A stretch of 64,000 nt of DNA. Source: Ramlibacter henchirensis (GTDB taxonomy: Bacteria > Pseudomonadota > Gammaproteobacteria > Burkholderiales > Burkholderiaceae_C). The DNA is taken from NCBI RefSeq assembly GCF_004682015.1, contig NZ_SMLM01000001.1, forward strand, positions 1,674,001-1,738,000, read 5' to 3'. The position numbers and the translations under genes were made by a program. The notes under the pieces are model-generated. The model was given only the letters and a program-made list of their open reading frames with translations, did not search any database and was not told where the DNA came from. This document shows, in pieces, positions 16,523 through 26,717 of the stretch (position 1 is the stretch's first letter; each line of letters starts with the position of its first letter).

Positions 16523-16544
16523 AAAAAGCCCGCCGAAGCGGGCT
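16523..16544 (-). terminator. rho-independent terminator of dsbA
   Basis: Read on the minus strand, AGCCCGC-TTCG-GCGGGCT is a perfect 7-bp stem with a stable tetraloop, followed by a run of Ts. It lies about 30 bases after the dsbA stop and insulates dsbA from the lptA promoter. Confidence 0.85.
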
Positions 16545-16575
16545 CGGTCCTGCTTGACAGCCGTGGCGGAGCGGG

Positions 16576-17226
16576 TCAGCGCGCCTTGCGGGCCTCGGCG
16601 ATCAGGTACTCGGCCACCTGCACCGCGCGCGGCATGCTGCCCGCCATCGAGCCGTCGGTGTACCAGCGGCCGGCGATGCCCAGCGCGGGCACGCCCTCGA
16701 CCTTGAACGCGTCCTGCAGCTGCGTGGCGCGGCGCGCCTTGGTCTGGATGGCGAAGGAGTTGTAGGTCTCCTGGAACTTGGCCTTGTCCACGCCGTTCTT
16801 CTCGACCCACGCCAGGATCAGGTCTTCCTTGTTCAGGGGCTGCTTCTCGGCGTGGATGGCGTGGAAGACCTTGCGGTGCATCTCGTCGAGCTTGCCCATG
16901 GCCTCGAGCGTGTAGAACAGGCGCTGCTGCGGCACGAAGTCGTCGCGGAAGGCCACCGGCACGCGGCGCAGCGCGACGTCGTTGGGCAGCCGCTTCTGCC
17001 AGGCCTCCAGCTGCGGCTCGAAGGCGTTGCAGTGCGGACAGGCGTACCAGAAGAACTCGACGACCTCGATCTTGCCGGCGGGCGCCTCCGTGTTCACCCG
17101 CTTGTCCAGCGTCTTGTACTCGCTGCCGTCCTCGGGCTTCTTCTGGGCCCAGGCGGCCGGGCCCAGGCCGAGGCTGGCGACGGCGGCCACGCAGGCCACG
17201 CCTTGGGAAAACTCACGTCGGTTCAT
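16576..17226 (-). CDS. dsbA: periplasmic thiol:disulfide interchange protein
   Basis: This 216-residue oxidoreductase introduces disulfide bonds into exported proteins. A signal peptide (to about AWAQ; RRE near the start) precedes a thioredoxin fold with the active site CPHC in FFWYACPHCNAFEP and the cis-Pro loop VEGVPALGI. I start at the ATG at 17226 (MNRREF), with AAGGAG 11 bases upstream; an in-frame GTG at 17238 would place the binding site too close. Its own terminator follows. It lies just after the SPOR gene, probably in the argS operon. Confidence 0.93.
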   Translation of the reverse strand: MNRREFSQGVACVAAVASLGLGPAAWAQKKPEDGSEYKTLDKRVNTEAPAGKIEVVEFFWYACPHCNAFEPQLEAWQKRLPNDVALRRVPVAFRDDFVPQQRLFYTLEAMGKLDEMHRKVFHAIHAEKQPLNKEDLILAWVEKNGVDKAKFQETYNSFAIQTKARRATQLQDAFKVEGVPALGIAGRWYTDGSMAGSMPRAVQVAEYLIAEARKAR

Positions 17227-17290
17227 CTCGGTTTGCACTCCTTGAGTTCGGGTTCTGAGCCCGGCGGCGCGCGAAAGGTTCCGCGGCGGC

Positions 17291-17926
17291 TCAGCGCTGC
17301 ACGCGCACCAGCGCGGTCTCCAGGCCCACGGCCTCGAGCTTCTGCTTGCTCAGATCGGCGTCGTCCTTGCGGTCGAACGGGCCCACGCGCACGCGGAACA
17401 CCTGGCGGCCGGACTGCTCGCGCTCGGTCACACGCGCCTCCACGCCCATGAGCGACAGCTTGGCGCGCTGGGCCTCGGCGTCCTCGGGCGTGCGGAAGGC
17501 GCCGACCTGGACGAAGTACAGGAATGGATCGGCGCCCGGGCTGGACGAACGCGCCGCAGCCAGGTCGCCCAGCGGGTCGCCCGACCGAGCGGCGGGCGCT
17601 GCCGGTGCCGCGGACGCGACCGCTGCGGGGCGCTGGGCCGGGGCCGGCGCCGCGCCGGGAGCGCCCGGTGCAGCCACCGCGGGCGCGGGCGGCAGTGGCT
17701 TGGCCGGGTTCTTGCCGTACAGCGGCGCGTTGGGATCCCAGTCCTTGTTCTTGCGCGACTCGGCCGCGTCCTGCTCGGCCGTGCGGCCCGGGTTCTTGCT
17801 CAGGAAGGGGACCGGCACCTTGGTGACGTACACCGCCACGGCGAGCGCGGCCGCCAGGCCCAGCACCACGCCGATGATGATGCCCACGAGCACATTGCCA
17901 CGCTGTCTGTTCAACATCTTGCTCAC
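17291..17926 (-). CDS. SPOR-domain membrane protein (FtsN-like)
   Basis: This 211-residue protein has a short cytoplasmic N-terminus, one transmembrane segment ([20 protein letters not shown], about 12-31), an Ala/Pro-rich linker and a C-terminal SPOR domain (about 135-208) with [21 protein letters not shown] and [12 protein letters not shown] domains bind denuded peptidoglycan at the division septum, so a FtsN-type role is likely. Its ATG overlaps the argS stop as ATGA, the usual arrangement in Burkholderiales, followed by dsbA. Confidence 0.88.
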   Translation of the reverse strand: MSKMLNRQRGNVLVGIIIGVVLGLAAALAVAVYVTKVPVPFLSKNPGRTAEQDAAESRKNKDWDPNAPLYGKNPAKPLPPAPAVAAPGAPGAAPAPAQRPAAVASAAPAAPAARSGDPLGDLAAARSSSPGADPFLYFVQVGAFRTPEDAEAQRAKLSLMGVEARVTEREQSGRQVFRVRVGPFDRKDDADLSKQKLEAVGLETALVRVQR

Positions 17927-19596
17927 ATCTTCTCGGGTGCGCCGACACCCAACACCGCCAGCCCGTTGCGCAGCACCTGCGCCGTGGCGGCCACCAGCGC
18001 CAGCCGCGCCCGCTTGATCCTCTCGTCGTCCACGAGGATGCGCTCGGAATCATAGTAGGAGTGGTACGTCGCGGCGAGCTCGCGCAGGTAGAACGTGACG
18101 TCGTGCGGGGCGAAATCGTTGGCTGCGGAAGACAGCATGTCCGGGTAGCGGGCCAGCTGCAGCATCAGTGACAACGCCGCGGGGCTGTCCAGCGCCGAAA
18201 GGTCGGCTTGCGAGAGCGTGGCCGCGTCGCCGCCCCACATGGCCAGCACCGAGCAGATGCGCGCGTGGGCGTACTGGACGTAGTACACGGGGTTGTCGTT
18301 GTTCTGCGCCAGCGCCAGATCGACGTCGAACACGTACTCGGTGTCCGGCTTGCGCGAGAGCAGGAAGAAGCGCACCGCGTCCTTGCTGGTCCATTCGATC
18401 AGGTCGCGCAGCGTCACGTAGCTGCCGGCGCGCTTGGAGATCTTCACCTCCTGGCCGCCGCGCATCACCCGCACCATGGTGTGAAGCACGTAGTCGGGAT
18501 AGCCGGCCGGGATGCCGACGCCGGCGGCCTGCAGGCCGGCGCGCACGCGCGCGATCGTGCCGTGGTGGTCCGTGCCCTGGATGTTCACGGCCTTCGGAAA
18601 GCCCCGCTCCCACTTGGTGATGTGGTAAGCGACGTCCGGTACGAAGTAGGTGTACGTGCCGTCGGACTTACGCATCACGCGGTCCTTGTCGTCGCCGTAG
18701 TCGGTCGACTTCAGCCAGAGCGCGCCGTCCTGCTCGTAGGTCTTGCCGGCCTCCTGCAGCCGCCGCACGGTCGCATCGACCTTGCCGCTGGTGTAGAGGC
18801 TCGACTCCAGGTAGTAGTTGTCGAACTTCACGGCGAAGGCCTGCAAGTCCAGGTCCTGCTCGTGGCGGAGGTAGGCCACGGCGAACTGGCGGATCGACTC
18901 CAGGTCCTCGACGTCGCCGGAGGCGGTGAACTCGCGATCGTCGGCCTTGACCGTCTTGCGGGCCTTGAAGTCGTCGGCGATGTCCTGGATGTAGTCGCCG
19001 TTGTAGGCCGCGTCGGGCCACTGCGAGTCGCCCGGCTTGATGCCCCTGGCGCGCAGCTGGGTCGACGTGGCCAGCGTCGCAATCTGCACGCCGGCGTCGT
19101 TGTAATAGAACTCGCGGAAGACGTCCCAGCCCTGGCTGGCGTACAGGTTGCAGATCGCGTCACCCAGCGCGGCCTGCCGGCCATGGCCCACGTGCAGCGG
19201 GCCGGTGGGGTTGGCGGAGACGAACTCCACCATCATCTTTTTGCCGTTCGCGGGCTTGTGGCCGTAGCGCAGACCGCCTTCGAGCACCTCGCGCACGACC
19301 TGCTGCTTGGCGGCGGGCTTGAGGCGGATGTTGAGGAAGCCCGGGCCGGCGATCTCGACGGCATCGACCCAGTGCTGGAAGGCGGGCGACTGCAGCAGAG
19401 CGGCCTTGAGGTTCTCCGCCACCTGGCGCGGGTTGGCCTTGAGCGGCTTGGCCAGCTGCATGGCCGCGGTGCAGGCCAGGTCGCCGTGCGCCGCCACCTT
19501 GGGCGACTCGAACGCGGCTTTCGAGCCCGCGCCCGGCGAGAGGCTGTCCAGCCCGGACGCCAGCGCGCCGAGCAGTTCTTCTTTCACGAGGAGCAT
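17923..19596 (-). CDS. argS: arginyl-tRNA synthetase
   Basis: This 557-residue class I synthetase charges tRNA-Arg. The HIGH motif is in [16 protein letters not shown], the KMSKS-equivalent loop in [12 protein letters not shown], and the C-terminal anticodon-binding (DALR) domain contains [19 protein letters not shown]. The N-terminal tRNA-D-loop domain is present. Length fits the family. Its stop overlaps the SPOR gene start, so argS, the SPOR gene and probably dsbA form one transcript. Confidence 0.95.
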   Translation of the reverse strand: MLLVKEELLGALASGLDSLSPGAGSKAAFESPKVAAHGDLACTAAMQLAKPLKANPRQVAENLKAALLQSPAFQHWVDAVEIAGPGFLNIRLKPAAKQQVVREVLEGGLRYGHKPANGKKMMVEFVSANPTGPLHVGHGRQAALGDAICNLYASQGWDVFREFYYNDAGVQIATLATSTQLRARGIKPGDSQWPDAAYNGDYIQDIADDFKARKTVKADDREFTASGDVEDLESIRQFAVAYLRHEQDLDLQAFAVKFDNYYLESSLYTSGKVDATVRRLQEAGKTYEQDGALWLKSTDYGDDKDRVMRKSDGTYTYFVPDVAYHITKWERGFPKAVNIQGTDHHGTIARVRAGLQAAGVGIPAGYPDYVLHTMVRVMRGGQEVKISKRAGSYVTLRDLIEWTSKDAVRFFLLSRKPDTEYVFDVDLALAQNNDNPVYYVQYAHARICSVLAMWGGDAATLSQADLSALDSPAALSLMLQLARYPDMLSSAANDFAPHDVTFYLRELAATYHSYYDSERILVDDERIKRARLALVAATAQVLRNGLAVLGVGAPEKM

Positions 19597-19640
19597 CGCG
19601 GGATTTTAAGGAGGCGGCCCGTGCGCCCCTTGTTCCCGCA

Positions 19641-20093
19641 TCAGTTCCCGTAGCCGCGCGCCAGGAACACCGCCGCCAGCGGGATCAACGGGATGATGTG
19701 CGCCTGCCGCATCACCGAGCGGCGCACCTGCCGCACTTCCTCCGGCGGCGGCAGCCGGCCATCCGCACGCAGGGCCTTGCGCCAGGCGATGAAGCGGCGC
19801 GTCGGCCCGATCGACATCACTCCGACCGCCACGAACATCGCGACCTTCAGCCAGAGCAGCCAGTTGCCGCCATACCAGGCGCCGCCCTTGACGCCCAGGA
19901 ACACGCGCGCCAGGCCCGTGAGGAACACCGCGCCGGCGGCGATGCCATAGACGCGGTCGACCGTCACCAGCCGCTCGACGGCCACGGCATTGAGCCACTC
20001 GGGCCGGCACAGCGCCGCCTCGCTGGCGATGAACACCACCAGCGTGAGGATGGCCAGGATGTGGGCGTAGGCGAGCAGGGCTTCGATGGTCAT
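19641..20093 (-). CDS. DUF2214 family membrane protein
   Basis: This 150-residue protein has four hydrophobic segments (near the N-terminus, about 45-65, 75-95 and the C-terminus), fitting the DUF2214 family of small inner-membrane proteins without known function. I start at the ATG at 20093 (MTIEALLAYAH), which overlaps the stop of the LysR gene as ATGA; the longer ORF upstream is only a shadow of that gene. The overlap means it is co-translated with the regulator, so the two may act in one response. Confidence 0.78.
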   Translation of the reverse strand: MTIEALLAYAHILAILTLVVFIASEAALCRPEWLNAVAVERLVTVDRVYGIAAGAVFLTGLARVFLGVKGGAWYGGNWLLWLKVAMFVAVGVMSIGPTRRFIAWRKALRADGRLPPPEEVRQVRRSVMRQAHIIPLIPLAAVFLARGYGN

Positions 20094-21085
20094 TCGGTGG
20101 TGGCGGCTTGCGGCGGGGGGTGGCGCCAGAACTCGGGCCGGCTGAAGTGCTCTTTCAGGAACTCGATCCACAGCCGCACCCGCACCGGCAGGTGCTTGCG
20201 CTGCGGGAAGACGGCGTAGATGCCGTTCGGGGGCGCGGCGAAATCGGCCAGCACCTCGACCAGGCGGCCCGATTCGATCTCGGCCTCCACCTCCCAGGTG
20301 CTGCGCCAGGCGATGCCGTGGCCCTCCAGGCACCAGTCGTGCAGCACCTGCCCGTCGGAGCAGTCCAGCGGGCCGCCGGGGCGGAAGTGGATGACTTCCC
20401 AGTTCTCCTTCGAGGACACCGCGTCCGCAAGGACGCCTTCCTTGAGCCGCCCTTGGGCGGTCCGCGGCACGCGGAACGCCCAACCGCGCACCTGCGAAGC
20501 GTCGCTCGACAGGGTGAGGCAATCGAAGCGCGCCAGGTCGTGCGGATGCTGCGGCGTGCCGTGGCGCTCCAGGTACTCCGGCGTGGCCACGCAGAGGCGC
20601 CGGTTGTCGGCCATGCGGACGCTGACCAGCGATGAATCCGGCAGGTCGCCCACCCGCACCGCGCAGTCGTAGCCCTCGGCGGCGAGGTCGACCACCCGGT
20701 CGCTCAGGTTGAGCGAGATGGTCACGTCCTGGTGCAGCTGCCGGAACCGGGGCACCAGCGGCGCCACGTGGCGGCGGCCGAAGCCGGCCGGCGCGGTGAC
20801 GCGCAAGTGGCCGCTGGCTTTCACGCCGCCCGCGCTGACGCTGGCTTCCGCATTGGCGATGTCGGCCAGCAGGCGCTGGCAGTCCTCCAGGAAAGCGCTG
20901 CCCTCATGGGTGAGTGTCAGGCGGCGGGTGGTGCGCAGCAGCAGCTTGACCCCGAGCCGCTCTTCCAGCGCGTCCAGCCGCCGCCCCATGATCGCGGGCG
21001 CGACACCCTCGGCCTTGGCCGCCGCCGTCAGGCTGCCGCGCGTGGCCACCGAGACGAACGACTCGAGCTGCTTCAGCTTGTCCAT
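20090..21085 (-). CDS. LysR-family transcriptional regulator with an extended effector domain
   Basis: This 331-residue regulator has an N-terminal winged helix (MDKLKQLESFVSVATRGSLT to about residue 60) and a LysR substrate-binding domain ending GRLVEVLADF. It resembles the CrgA-like group. About 20-25 extra residues appear around 206-232, between WAFRV and PLDCSDG, making it longer than the usual 300-310. LysR proteins usually control the divergent gene; here that is the haloacid dehalogenase/malate synthase pair 200 bases away. A palindrome at 21116-21128 is a possible operator. Confidence 0.88.
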   Translation of the reverse strand: MDKLKQLESFVSVATRGSLTAAAKAEGVAPAIMGRRLDALEERLGVKLLLRTTRRLTLTHEGSAFLEDCQRLLADIANAEASVSAGGVKASGHLRVTAPAGFGRRHVAPLVPRFRQLHQDVTISLNLSDRVVDLAAEGYDCAVRVGDLPDSSLVSVRMADNRRLCVATPEYLERHGTPQHPHDLARFDCLTLSSDASQVRGWAFRVPRTAQGRLKEGVLADAVSSKENWEVIHFRPGGPLDCSDGQVLHDWCLEGHGIAWRSTWEVEAEIESGRLVEVLADFAAPPNGIYAVFPQRKHLPVRVRLWIEFLKEHFSRPEFWRHPPPQAATTE

Positions 21086-21115
21086 GTCGAGCAGATTATG
21101 CGCATGGAGGTTCTG

Positions 21116-21128
21116 AATCTACGAGATT
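21116..21128. promoter_or_regulatory. possible LysR operator
   Basis: AATCT-ACG-AGATT is a perfect 5-bp-arm palindrome 30 bases upstream of the LysR gene, in the 199-base divergent region. It contains the loose T-N11-A spacing (T at 21114, A at 21126). Short palindromes occur by chance, so this is only a candidate. Confidence 0.3.
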
Positions 21129-21284
21129 GCCGCGCCGATTTGCTGTCGAGTTCGTTTGAAGCCACGCAGCAGACACCACTCGGCTTGCGAGCCGCTACCA
21201 AAAGCTGACTCGACATTACCCGCGCACAGGTCACCAATCTAATCACCGGCGACGGTCTAAACCTTGAGGCGAGGTTCAAATACA

Positions 21285-21971
21285 GTGACGCGCGTGGAGA
21301 AGCCGCGCGCAGTCCTGTTCGATGCCTACGGCACGTTGTTCGACGTGTACGGCATCGGCGCGCTCGCGGAGCGCCTGTTCCCCGGCCAGGGGCAGGCGCT
21401 GGCCGTGCTCTGGCGGGACAAGCAGATCGAGTACACCCGGCTGGTCACCACCAGCAATGACGGCGCGCACTACCGCCCGTTCCGGGAGCTGACCCAGGCC
21501 GCCCTGCGCTACGCCTGCAAGCGGCTGGCGCTTGCGCTCACCGAAGCCTCCGAGCAGCAGCTGATGCACCAGTACCACGAGCTGCCCGCCTTCGGCGAAG
21601 CGCGCGAGGTGCTGCAGGCGCTGCGCGAGCGCGGCGTGGTGACCGGCATCCTGTCCAACGGCGACCCGCCGATGCTGCAGGCCGCAGTGGCGAGCGCGGG
21701 GCTCGGGCCGCTGCTGGACCACGTGCTCAGCGTCGATCCGCTGCGCAAGTACAAGACGCATCCGCAGGCCTATGCACTCGGCACTCAGGCCACCGCGCTG
21801 CCCGCCGCGGACATCCTGTTCGTCAGCTGCAATTCGTGGGACGCGCTGGCCGCCACGTGGTTCGGCTATCGCACGCTGTGGGTCAACCGCTACCGGCTGC
21901 CGTTCGAGGAGTTGGGCACGCAGCCCACGCGCACCGGCGAGACGCTGCGCGACGTGCTCGCCTTCTTCTGA
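21285..21971 (+). CDS. haloacid dehalogenase, type II (L-2-haloacid dehalogenase family)
   Basis: This 228-residue HAD enzyme carries the type II dehalogenase signature: nucleophile Asp in [22 protein letters not shown], the Lys in [10 protein letters not shown] and [15 protein letters not shown]. The family converts L-2-haloacids to D-2-hydroxyacids; chloroacetate would give glycolate, two steps from glyoxylate, the substrate of malate synthase encoded 41 bases downstream. Start is uncertain: I use the GTG at 21285 behind GAGG; a TTG at 21264 and a GTG at 21294 are alternatives. The natural substrate could be a phosphate ester instead. Confidence 0.85.
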   Translation: MTRVEKPRAVLFDAYGTLFDVYGIGALAERLFPGQGQALAVLWRDKQIEYTRLVTTSNDGAHYRPFRELTQAALRYACKRLALALTEASEQQLMHQYHELPAFGEAREVLQALRERGVVTGILSNGDPPMLQAAVASAGLGPLLDHVLSVDPLRKYKTHPQAYALGTQATALPAADILFVSCNSWDALAATWFGYRTLWVNRYRLPFEELGTQPTRTGETLRDVLAFF

Positions 21972-22012
21972 TTTTTCGTTTTTCTTCCATTCGATTCGAC
22001 AAGGAGCCTTCC

Positions 22013-24208
22013 ATGACCGCCCGCACGTCCGTCCACCGCCTCCAGGTGGCGACCGAACTGCATCGCTTCATCGAGGACAAGGTCCTGCCGGGCACCGGCG
22101 TGGACAGCGCCGCGTTCTGGAAGGGATTCGACGCCATCGTCCACGACCTCGCGCCGAAGAACATCGCGCTGCTCGCCGAGCGTGACCGGCTGCAGGCCGA
22201 ACTGGATCGCTGGCACCAGGCGCACCCGGGCCCGATCCAGGACATGAAGGCCTACCGCGGCTTCCTCGAGCAGATCGGCTACCTGGTGCCGCCGCCGGCC
22301 GGCGTGAAGGCGACGACGGCGAACGTCGACGCCGAACTCGCGATCCAGGCCGGCCCGCAGCTCGTGGTGCCGATCCTCAACGCGCGCTACGCGCTCAACG
22401 CCGCCAACGCGCGCTGGGGTTCGCTGTACGACGCGCTGTACGGCACCGATGCCATTCCCGAAAGCGGCGGCGCCGAGAAGGGCCCGGGGTACAACGAGGT
22501 GCGCGGCGCCAAGGTGATCGAGTACGCGCGCAAGGTGCTGGACCAGGCCGCGCCGCTGGCGTCGGGCTCGCACCGCGACGCGGTCGGCTACAAGGTCGAA
22601 GGAGGCAAGCTGCAGGTGGCGCTGCGCGGCGGCACGAGCAGCGCGCTGAAGGACCCGGCGCAGTTCACCGGCTACCGCGGCGACGCAGCCGCGCCTTCGT
22701 CGGTGCTGATCAGGCACAACGGGATCCACCTGGACATCGTGATCGACCGCAAGCACCCGATCGGCAGCACCGACCCGGCCGGCGTGGCGGACGTGATGCT
22801 GGAAGCGGCGCTGTCCACCATCCTCGACCTCGAGGACTCGGTCGCCGTCGTCGATGCGCAGGACAAGGTGCTGGCCTACGGCAACTGGCTGGGCATCCTC
22901 AAGGGCGACCTCACCGAGCAGGTCACCAAGGGCGGCCGCACCTTCACCCGCGGCCTGAACCCGGACCGCGTCTACACGGCGCCGAACGGCGGCACGGTGT
23001 CGCTGCCCGGACGCTCGCTGCTGTTCGTGCGCAACGTGGGCCACCTGATGACCAACCCCGCGGTCCTGTGGGAGGGCGGCAAGGAGATTCCCGAGGGCAT
23101 CCTCGATGCGGTGGTCACGACCACCATCGCGATCCACGATATCAAGGGCGATAGAGCCAACGGCCTGCGCAACTCGCGCACCGGCTCGGTCTACATCGTC
23201 AAGCCCAAGATGCACGGACCGCGCGAAGTGGCGTTCGCCAGTGAGCTGTTCGGCCGCGTGGAGCAGATGCTCGGCCTGCCCGCCAACACGGTGAAGCTGG
23301 GCATCATGGACGAGGAACGCCGCACCAGCGTGAACCTGCAGGCCTGCATCGCCGAAGCCGCCGCGCGCGTGGCGTTCATCAACACGGGCTTCCTGGATCG
23401 CACCGGGGACGAGATGCACACCGCGATGCTGGCCGGCCCGATGTTCCGCAAGGGCGACATGAAGTCCAGCGCCTGGATCCAGGCCTACGAGAAGAGCAAC
23501 GTGCTGGTCGGCCTGTCCTGCGGGCTGCGCGGCCGCGCCCAGATCGGCAAGGGCATGTGGGCGATGCCGGACCTGATGGCCGCGATGCTGGAGCAGAAGA
23601 TCGGCCACCCGAAGGCGGGCGCCAACACGGCGTGGGTTCCCTCGCCCACCGCCGCGACGCTGCATGCCCTGCACTACCACCAGGTCGACGTGGCCGCGGT
23701 GCAGAAGGAGCTGGAGAAGACCAGCGCCGACGCCGAGCGCGAGAACCTGCTGGCCGGCCTGCTTCAGGTTCCGGTGGTTCCCGAAGCGAAGTGGACCGCG
23801 CAGGAGCGCCAGCAGGAGCTGGACAACAACGTGCAGGGCATCCTGGGCTACGTCGTGCGCTGGATCGACCAGGGCGTGGGCTGCTCCAAGGTGCCGGACA
23901 TCCACAACGTCGGCCTGATGGAAGACCGCGCCACGCTGCGCATCTCCAGCCAGCACATCGCGAACTGGCTGCACCACGGCGTCGTGACGCGCGAGCAGGT
24001 GATGGAGACCTTCCAGCGCATGGCCGCGGTGGTGGACAAGCAGAACGCGGGCGATCCGCTCTACCAGCCGATGGCCGGCAACTGGGATAGCTCGTTCGCG
24101 TACCGGGCGGCGCTGGACCTGGTGTTCAAGGGCAAGGAGCAGCCCTCGGGCTACACCGAGCCGCTGCTGCACGCCTGGCGGTTGAAGGTGAAGGCCGCGC
24201 GCGGTTGA
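22013..24208 (+). CDS. glcB: malate synthase G
   Basis: This 731-residue TIM-barrel enzyme condenses glyoxylate with acetyl-CoA to malate. Motifs include [13 protein letters not shown] (catalytic region), [25 protein letters not shown] [17 protein letters not shown], and the C-terminal [18 protein letters not shown]. Length matches the G isoform, which works with glycolate oxidation and not only the glyoxylate shunt. AAGGAG precedes the ATG at 22013; the longer upstream ORF only shadows the dehalogenase. Co-transcription with the dehalogenase is likely. Confidence 0.96.
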   Translation: MTARTSVHRLQVATELHRFIEDKVLPGTGVDSAAFWKGFDAIVHDLAPKNIALLAERDRLQAELDRWHQAHPGPIQDMKAYRGFLEQIGYLVPPPAGVKATTANVDAELAIQAGPQLVVPILNARYALNAANARWGSLYDALYGTDAIPESGGAEKGPGYNEVRGAKVIEYARKVLDQAAPLASGSHRDAVGYKVEGGKLQVALRGGTSSALKDPAQFTGYRGDAAAPSSVLIRHNGIHLDIVIDRKHPIGSTDPAGVADVMLEAALSTILDLEDSVAVVDAQDKVLAYGNWLGILKGDLTEQVTKGGRTFTRGLNPDRVYTAPNGGTVSLPGRSLLFVRNVGHLMTNPAVLWEGGKEIPEGILDAVVTTTIAIHDIKGDRANGLRNSRTGSVYIVKPKMHGPREVAFASELFGRVEQMLGLPANTVKLGIMDEERRTSVNLQACIAEAAARVAFINTGFLDRTGDEMHTAMLAGPMFRKGDMKSSAWIQAYEKSNVLVGLSCGLRGRAQIGKGMWAMPDLMAAMLEQKIGHPKAGANTAWVPSPTAATLHALHYHQVDVAAVQKELEKTSADAERENLLAGLLQVPVVPEAKWTAQERQQELDNNVQGILGYVVRWIDQGVGCSKVPDIHNVGLMEDRATLRISSQHIANWLHHGVVTREQVMETFQRMAAVVDKQNAGDPLYQPMAGNWDSSFAYRAALDLVFKGKEQPSGYTEPLLHAWRLKVKAARG

Positions 24209-24269
24209 GTCCGCGGCGCGCGGGCGCCTCGCTAGACTCCTCGTCAACGACAACGACGAGAGACCGAGC

Positions 24270-25553
24270 ATGATCAAGCACCTGGTGGCCACCTTCGCGG
24301 TGGCCTTTGCATCTTCCGGCGCCTTCGCGCAAGCGGCCGACACGCGCGTGTCGCAACTGGCGGCGGCGGAGCAGCCGAAGCTGCTCGAGACCCTCAAGAC
24401 GCTCGTCGAGATCGAGACCGGCAGCACCAACCGCGCCGGGCTCGACAAGCTGTCCACGCTGATCGGCGAGCGGCTCAAGGCGCTCGGCGGCGAGGTGCAG
24501 TACGTCGAGCCGAACGCCGCCGACGTCTACCGCATGGAGGACACGCCCGAGAAGCCCGAGGGCATCGGCCGCATGGTCAAGGCCAGCTTCAAAGGCAGCG
24601 GCACGAGCAAGATCCTGCTGATCGCCCACATGGACACGGTGTACCCGGCGGGCATGCTGGCGCAGCAGCCGTTCCGCATCGACGGCAACCGGGCGTACGG
24701 CCTGGGCATCTCCGACGACAAGCAGGGCGTGGCGCTGATCCTGCACACCGTCGCCATGCTCAAGGCGCTCAACGTGTCCGACTGGGGCCTGCTCACCGTG
24801 CTGATCAACGGCGACGAGGAGATCAGCTCGCCCGCGTCGCGCAAGCTGATCACGGCCGAAGGCGCCGCGCACGATGCCGTGATGTCGTTCGAAGCCTCGC
24901 GCGCCGAGCAGGACAAGATCTCGCTGGCCACCAGCGGCATCGCGCTGGCCGAACTCACGGTGCGCGGCCGCGCCTCGCACGCCGGCTCCGCGCCCGAGCG
25001 CGGCGTGAACGCCTTGTACGAGCTGTCGCACCAGCTGCTGCAGTTGCGCGACCTGTCGGTGCCCGAGCGCGGGCTCAAGGTGAACTGGACGGTGTCCAAG
25101 GCCGGGGTCGTGCGCAACATGATCCCGCCGGGGGCGCAGGCCTGGGCCGACATCCGCCTGCTCAAGACCGCCGACCTGGCGGGCGTGGAAGCGCGCATGC
25201 GCGAGCGCATCCAGAAGAAGCTGCTGCCCGAATCGGAAGTCAGCGTGAAGTTCGAGAACCGCCGGCCGCCGCTGGAAGCCACCGAGGCCTCGCGCGCGCT
25301 GGCGACGCATGCCCAGCGCATCTACAAGGAACTGGGCAAGGAGCTGGTGGTCGATCCCGAGCCGGAAGGCGGCGGCACCGATGCGGCCTTCGCCGCGCTG
25401 CAGACCAAGGCGCCCGTCATCGAGCGTTTCGGCCTGCAGGGCTTCGGCGCGCATTCGAGCAACTCCGAATACATCCTGGTCGATTCGATCCAGCCGCGGC
25501 TGTACCTGGCCACGCGGCTGATCATGGACCTGGCCAGCGGCAAGGCGCGCTGA
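24270..25553 (+). CDS. secreted M20 glutamate carboxypeptidase (CPG2-like)
   Basis: This 427-residue zinc peptidase has a signal peptide (to about AFAQA). M20 metal ligands are visible: His in LIAHMDTVYP, bridging Asp in GISDDKQG, catalytic Glu in NGDEEISS, and late His in GFGAHSSN. A dimerisation domain (about 210-320) lies within the catalytic domain. It resembles Pseudomonas carboxypeptidase G2, which removes C-terminal glutamate from folates and peptides; the substrate here is unknown. A small GCGCGC hairpin covers the stop codon. Confidence 0.87.
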   Translation: MIKHLVATFAVAFASSGAFAQAADTRVSQLAAAEQPKLLETLKTLVEIETGSTNRAGLDKLSTLIGERLKALGGEVQYVEPNAADVYRMEDTPEKPEGIGRMVKASFKGSGTSKILLIAHMDTVYPAGMLAQQPFRIDGNRAYGLGISDDKQGVALILHTVAMLKALNVSDWGLLTVLINGDEEISSPASRKLITAEGAAHDAVMSFEASRAEQDKISLATSGIALAELTVRGRASHAGSAPERGVNALYELSHQLLQLRDLSVPERGLKVNWTVSKAGVVRNMIPPGAQAWADIRLLKTADLAGVEARMRERIQKKLLPESEVSVKFENRRPPLEATEASRALATHAQRIYKELGKELVVDPEPEGGGTDAAFAALQTKAPVIERFGLQGFGAHSSNSEYILVDSIQPRLYLATRLIMDLASGKAR

Positions 25554-25598
25554 AGCGCGCAGCACGTTCCTGCGCCTGCCGCGGTCTAAACTGCCCCG

Positions 25599-25814
25599 AT
25601 GCCCACTGCAGCGACTCCCGACGCGACCCGCTGCCCGCTCTGCGGCCAGCCCAACCGCTGCGCCATGGAAGTGGAGCGCGAGACCGGCCGGCCGCAGCCG
25701 CCCTGCTGGTGCACGCAGGCCGATTTCGATCCGCAAGCCCTGCGCGCCTTGCCTGAGGAAGCGCGCGGGCGAGCCTGCATCTGCAACGGCTGCGCGGGCT
25801 CGCCCGCCCGCTGA
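25599..25814 (+). CDS. cysteine-rich CWC family protein
   Basis: This 71-residue protein has seven cysteines in a pattern matching the CWC family: CPLCGQPNRCAME, then PPCWCTQADF and ACICNGC. The pairs suggest zinc binding. The function of the family is not known. It lies 45 bases downstream of the carboxypeptidase gene and 27 bases upstream of the amidotransferase gene, and may belong to one transcript with them. Confidence 0.82.
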   Translation: MPTAATPDATRCPLCGQPNRCAMEVERETGRPQPPCWCTQADFDPQALRALPEEARGRACICNGCAGSPAR

Positions 25815-25841
25815 GCGCCGACGGCAGCATCGCGACACCCC

Positions 25842-26606
25842 ATGTGCCAGCTGCTCGGGATGAACTGCAACACGCCCACGGACGTCACGTTCAGCTTCAC
25901 CGGGTTCGCGCAGCGCGGCGGCAGGACCGACCACCACGCCGACGGCTGGGGCATCGCCTTCTTCGAGGGGCTGGGGCTTCGGCACTTCGTGGACCACCAG
26001 CCGGCTTCGCAGTCGCCGGTGGCGGAGCTGATCCGCCGCTACCCCATCAAGAGCCGCAACGTCATCGCCCACATCCGCAAGGCGACGCAGGGCGAGGTGG
26101 CGCTGGAGAACTGCCACCCCTTCGTGCGCGAGTTGTGGGGCCGCTACTGGGTGTTCGCCCACAACGGCGACCTCAAGGATTTCCAGCCGCGCCTGCATGC
26201 GAGCTTCCGGCCGGTCGGCAGCACGGACAGCGAGCGCGCGTTCTGCTGGATCATGCAGGAGCTGTGGAAGTCGCACGCGGGCGTGCCCAGCGTGGCCGAG
26301 CTGACGATCACGCTGCGCGAGCTGGCGCCGCAGATCGCGCGGCACGGCCCCTTCAATTTCCTGCTGTCCAACGGCGAGGCGCTGTGGGCCCACTGCGCCA
26401 CCAACCTCTTCCACGTGCAGCGCAAGCACCCGTTCGCGCATGCGCGGCTGAAGGATGAGGACCTGTCGATCGACTTCTCCCACCACACCACACCGCAGGA
26501 CAGGGTGGCCGTGGTCGTGACGGCGCCGCTGACGACCAACGAACAGTGGACGCCGATGCAACCCGGCGAGCTTCGCGTCTTCGTGGACGGCGCGATGTTC
26601 TGCTGA
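25842..26606 (+). CDS. class II glutamine amidotransferase (YafJ-like)
   Basis: This 254-residue protein is an Ntn-hydrolase glutaminase domain: the nucleophile is Cys2 (MCQLLGMNC), exposed after removal of Met, followed by HHADGWGIAF, IAHIRKATQG and FAHNGDL, the conserved glutamine-site loops. There is no attached synthetase domain, as in E. coli YafJ, so its partner or acceptor is unknown. It is not GlmS or PurF. It sits after the CWC gene with 27 bases between. Confidence 0.88.
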   Translation: MCQLLGMNCNTPTDVTFSFTGFAQRGGRTDHHADGWGIAFFEGLGLRHFVDHQPASQSPVAELIRRYPIKSRNVIAHIRKATQGEVALENCHPFVRELWGRYWVFAHNGDLKDFQPRLHASFRPVGSTDSERAFCWIMQELWKSHAGVPSVAELTITLRELAPQIARHGPFNFLLSNGEALWAHCATNLFHVQRKHPFAHARLKDEDLSIDFSHHTTPQDRVAVVVTAPLTTNEQWTPMQPGELRVFVDGAMFC

Positions 26607-26717
26607 GCCAAGCGGACTGTGCCATCCCGTCGCGCGCGGCTGTCGAATGCGGCACCGGCCGTTCGTCGTGTCGGTGGAGCGGCACCCGCGTGTCGCCCGG
26701 CTCAACAGGAGATCGAC

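Noticed and set aside
21890..24478. An 862-codon open frame on the minus strand
   Set aside because: It is antisense to glcB, whose sequence matches malate synthase G throughout.
25545..25560. GCGCGC-TGAA-GCGCGC hairpin at the carboxypeptidase stop codon
   Set aside because: The stem is only six base pairs with no T run, and such short GC palindromes are common here; it is mentioned only within the gene entry.
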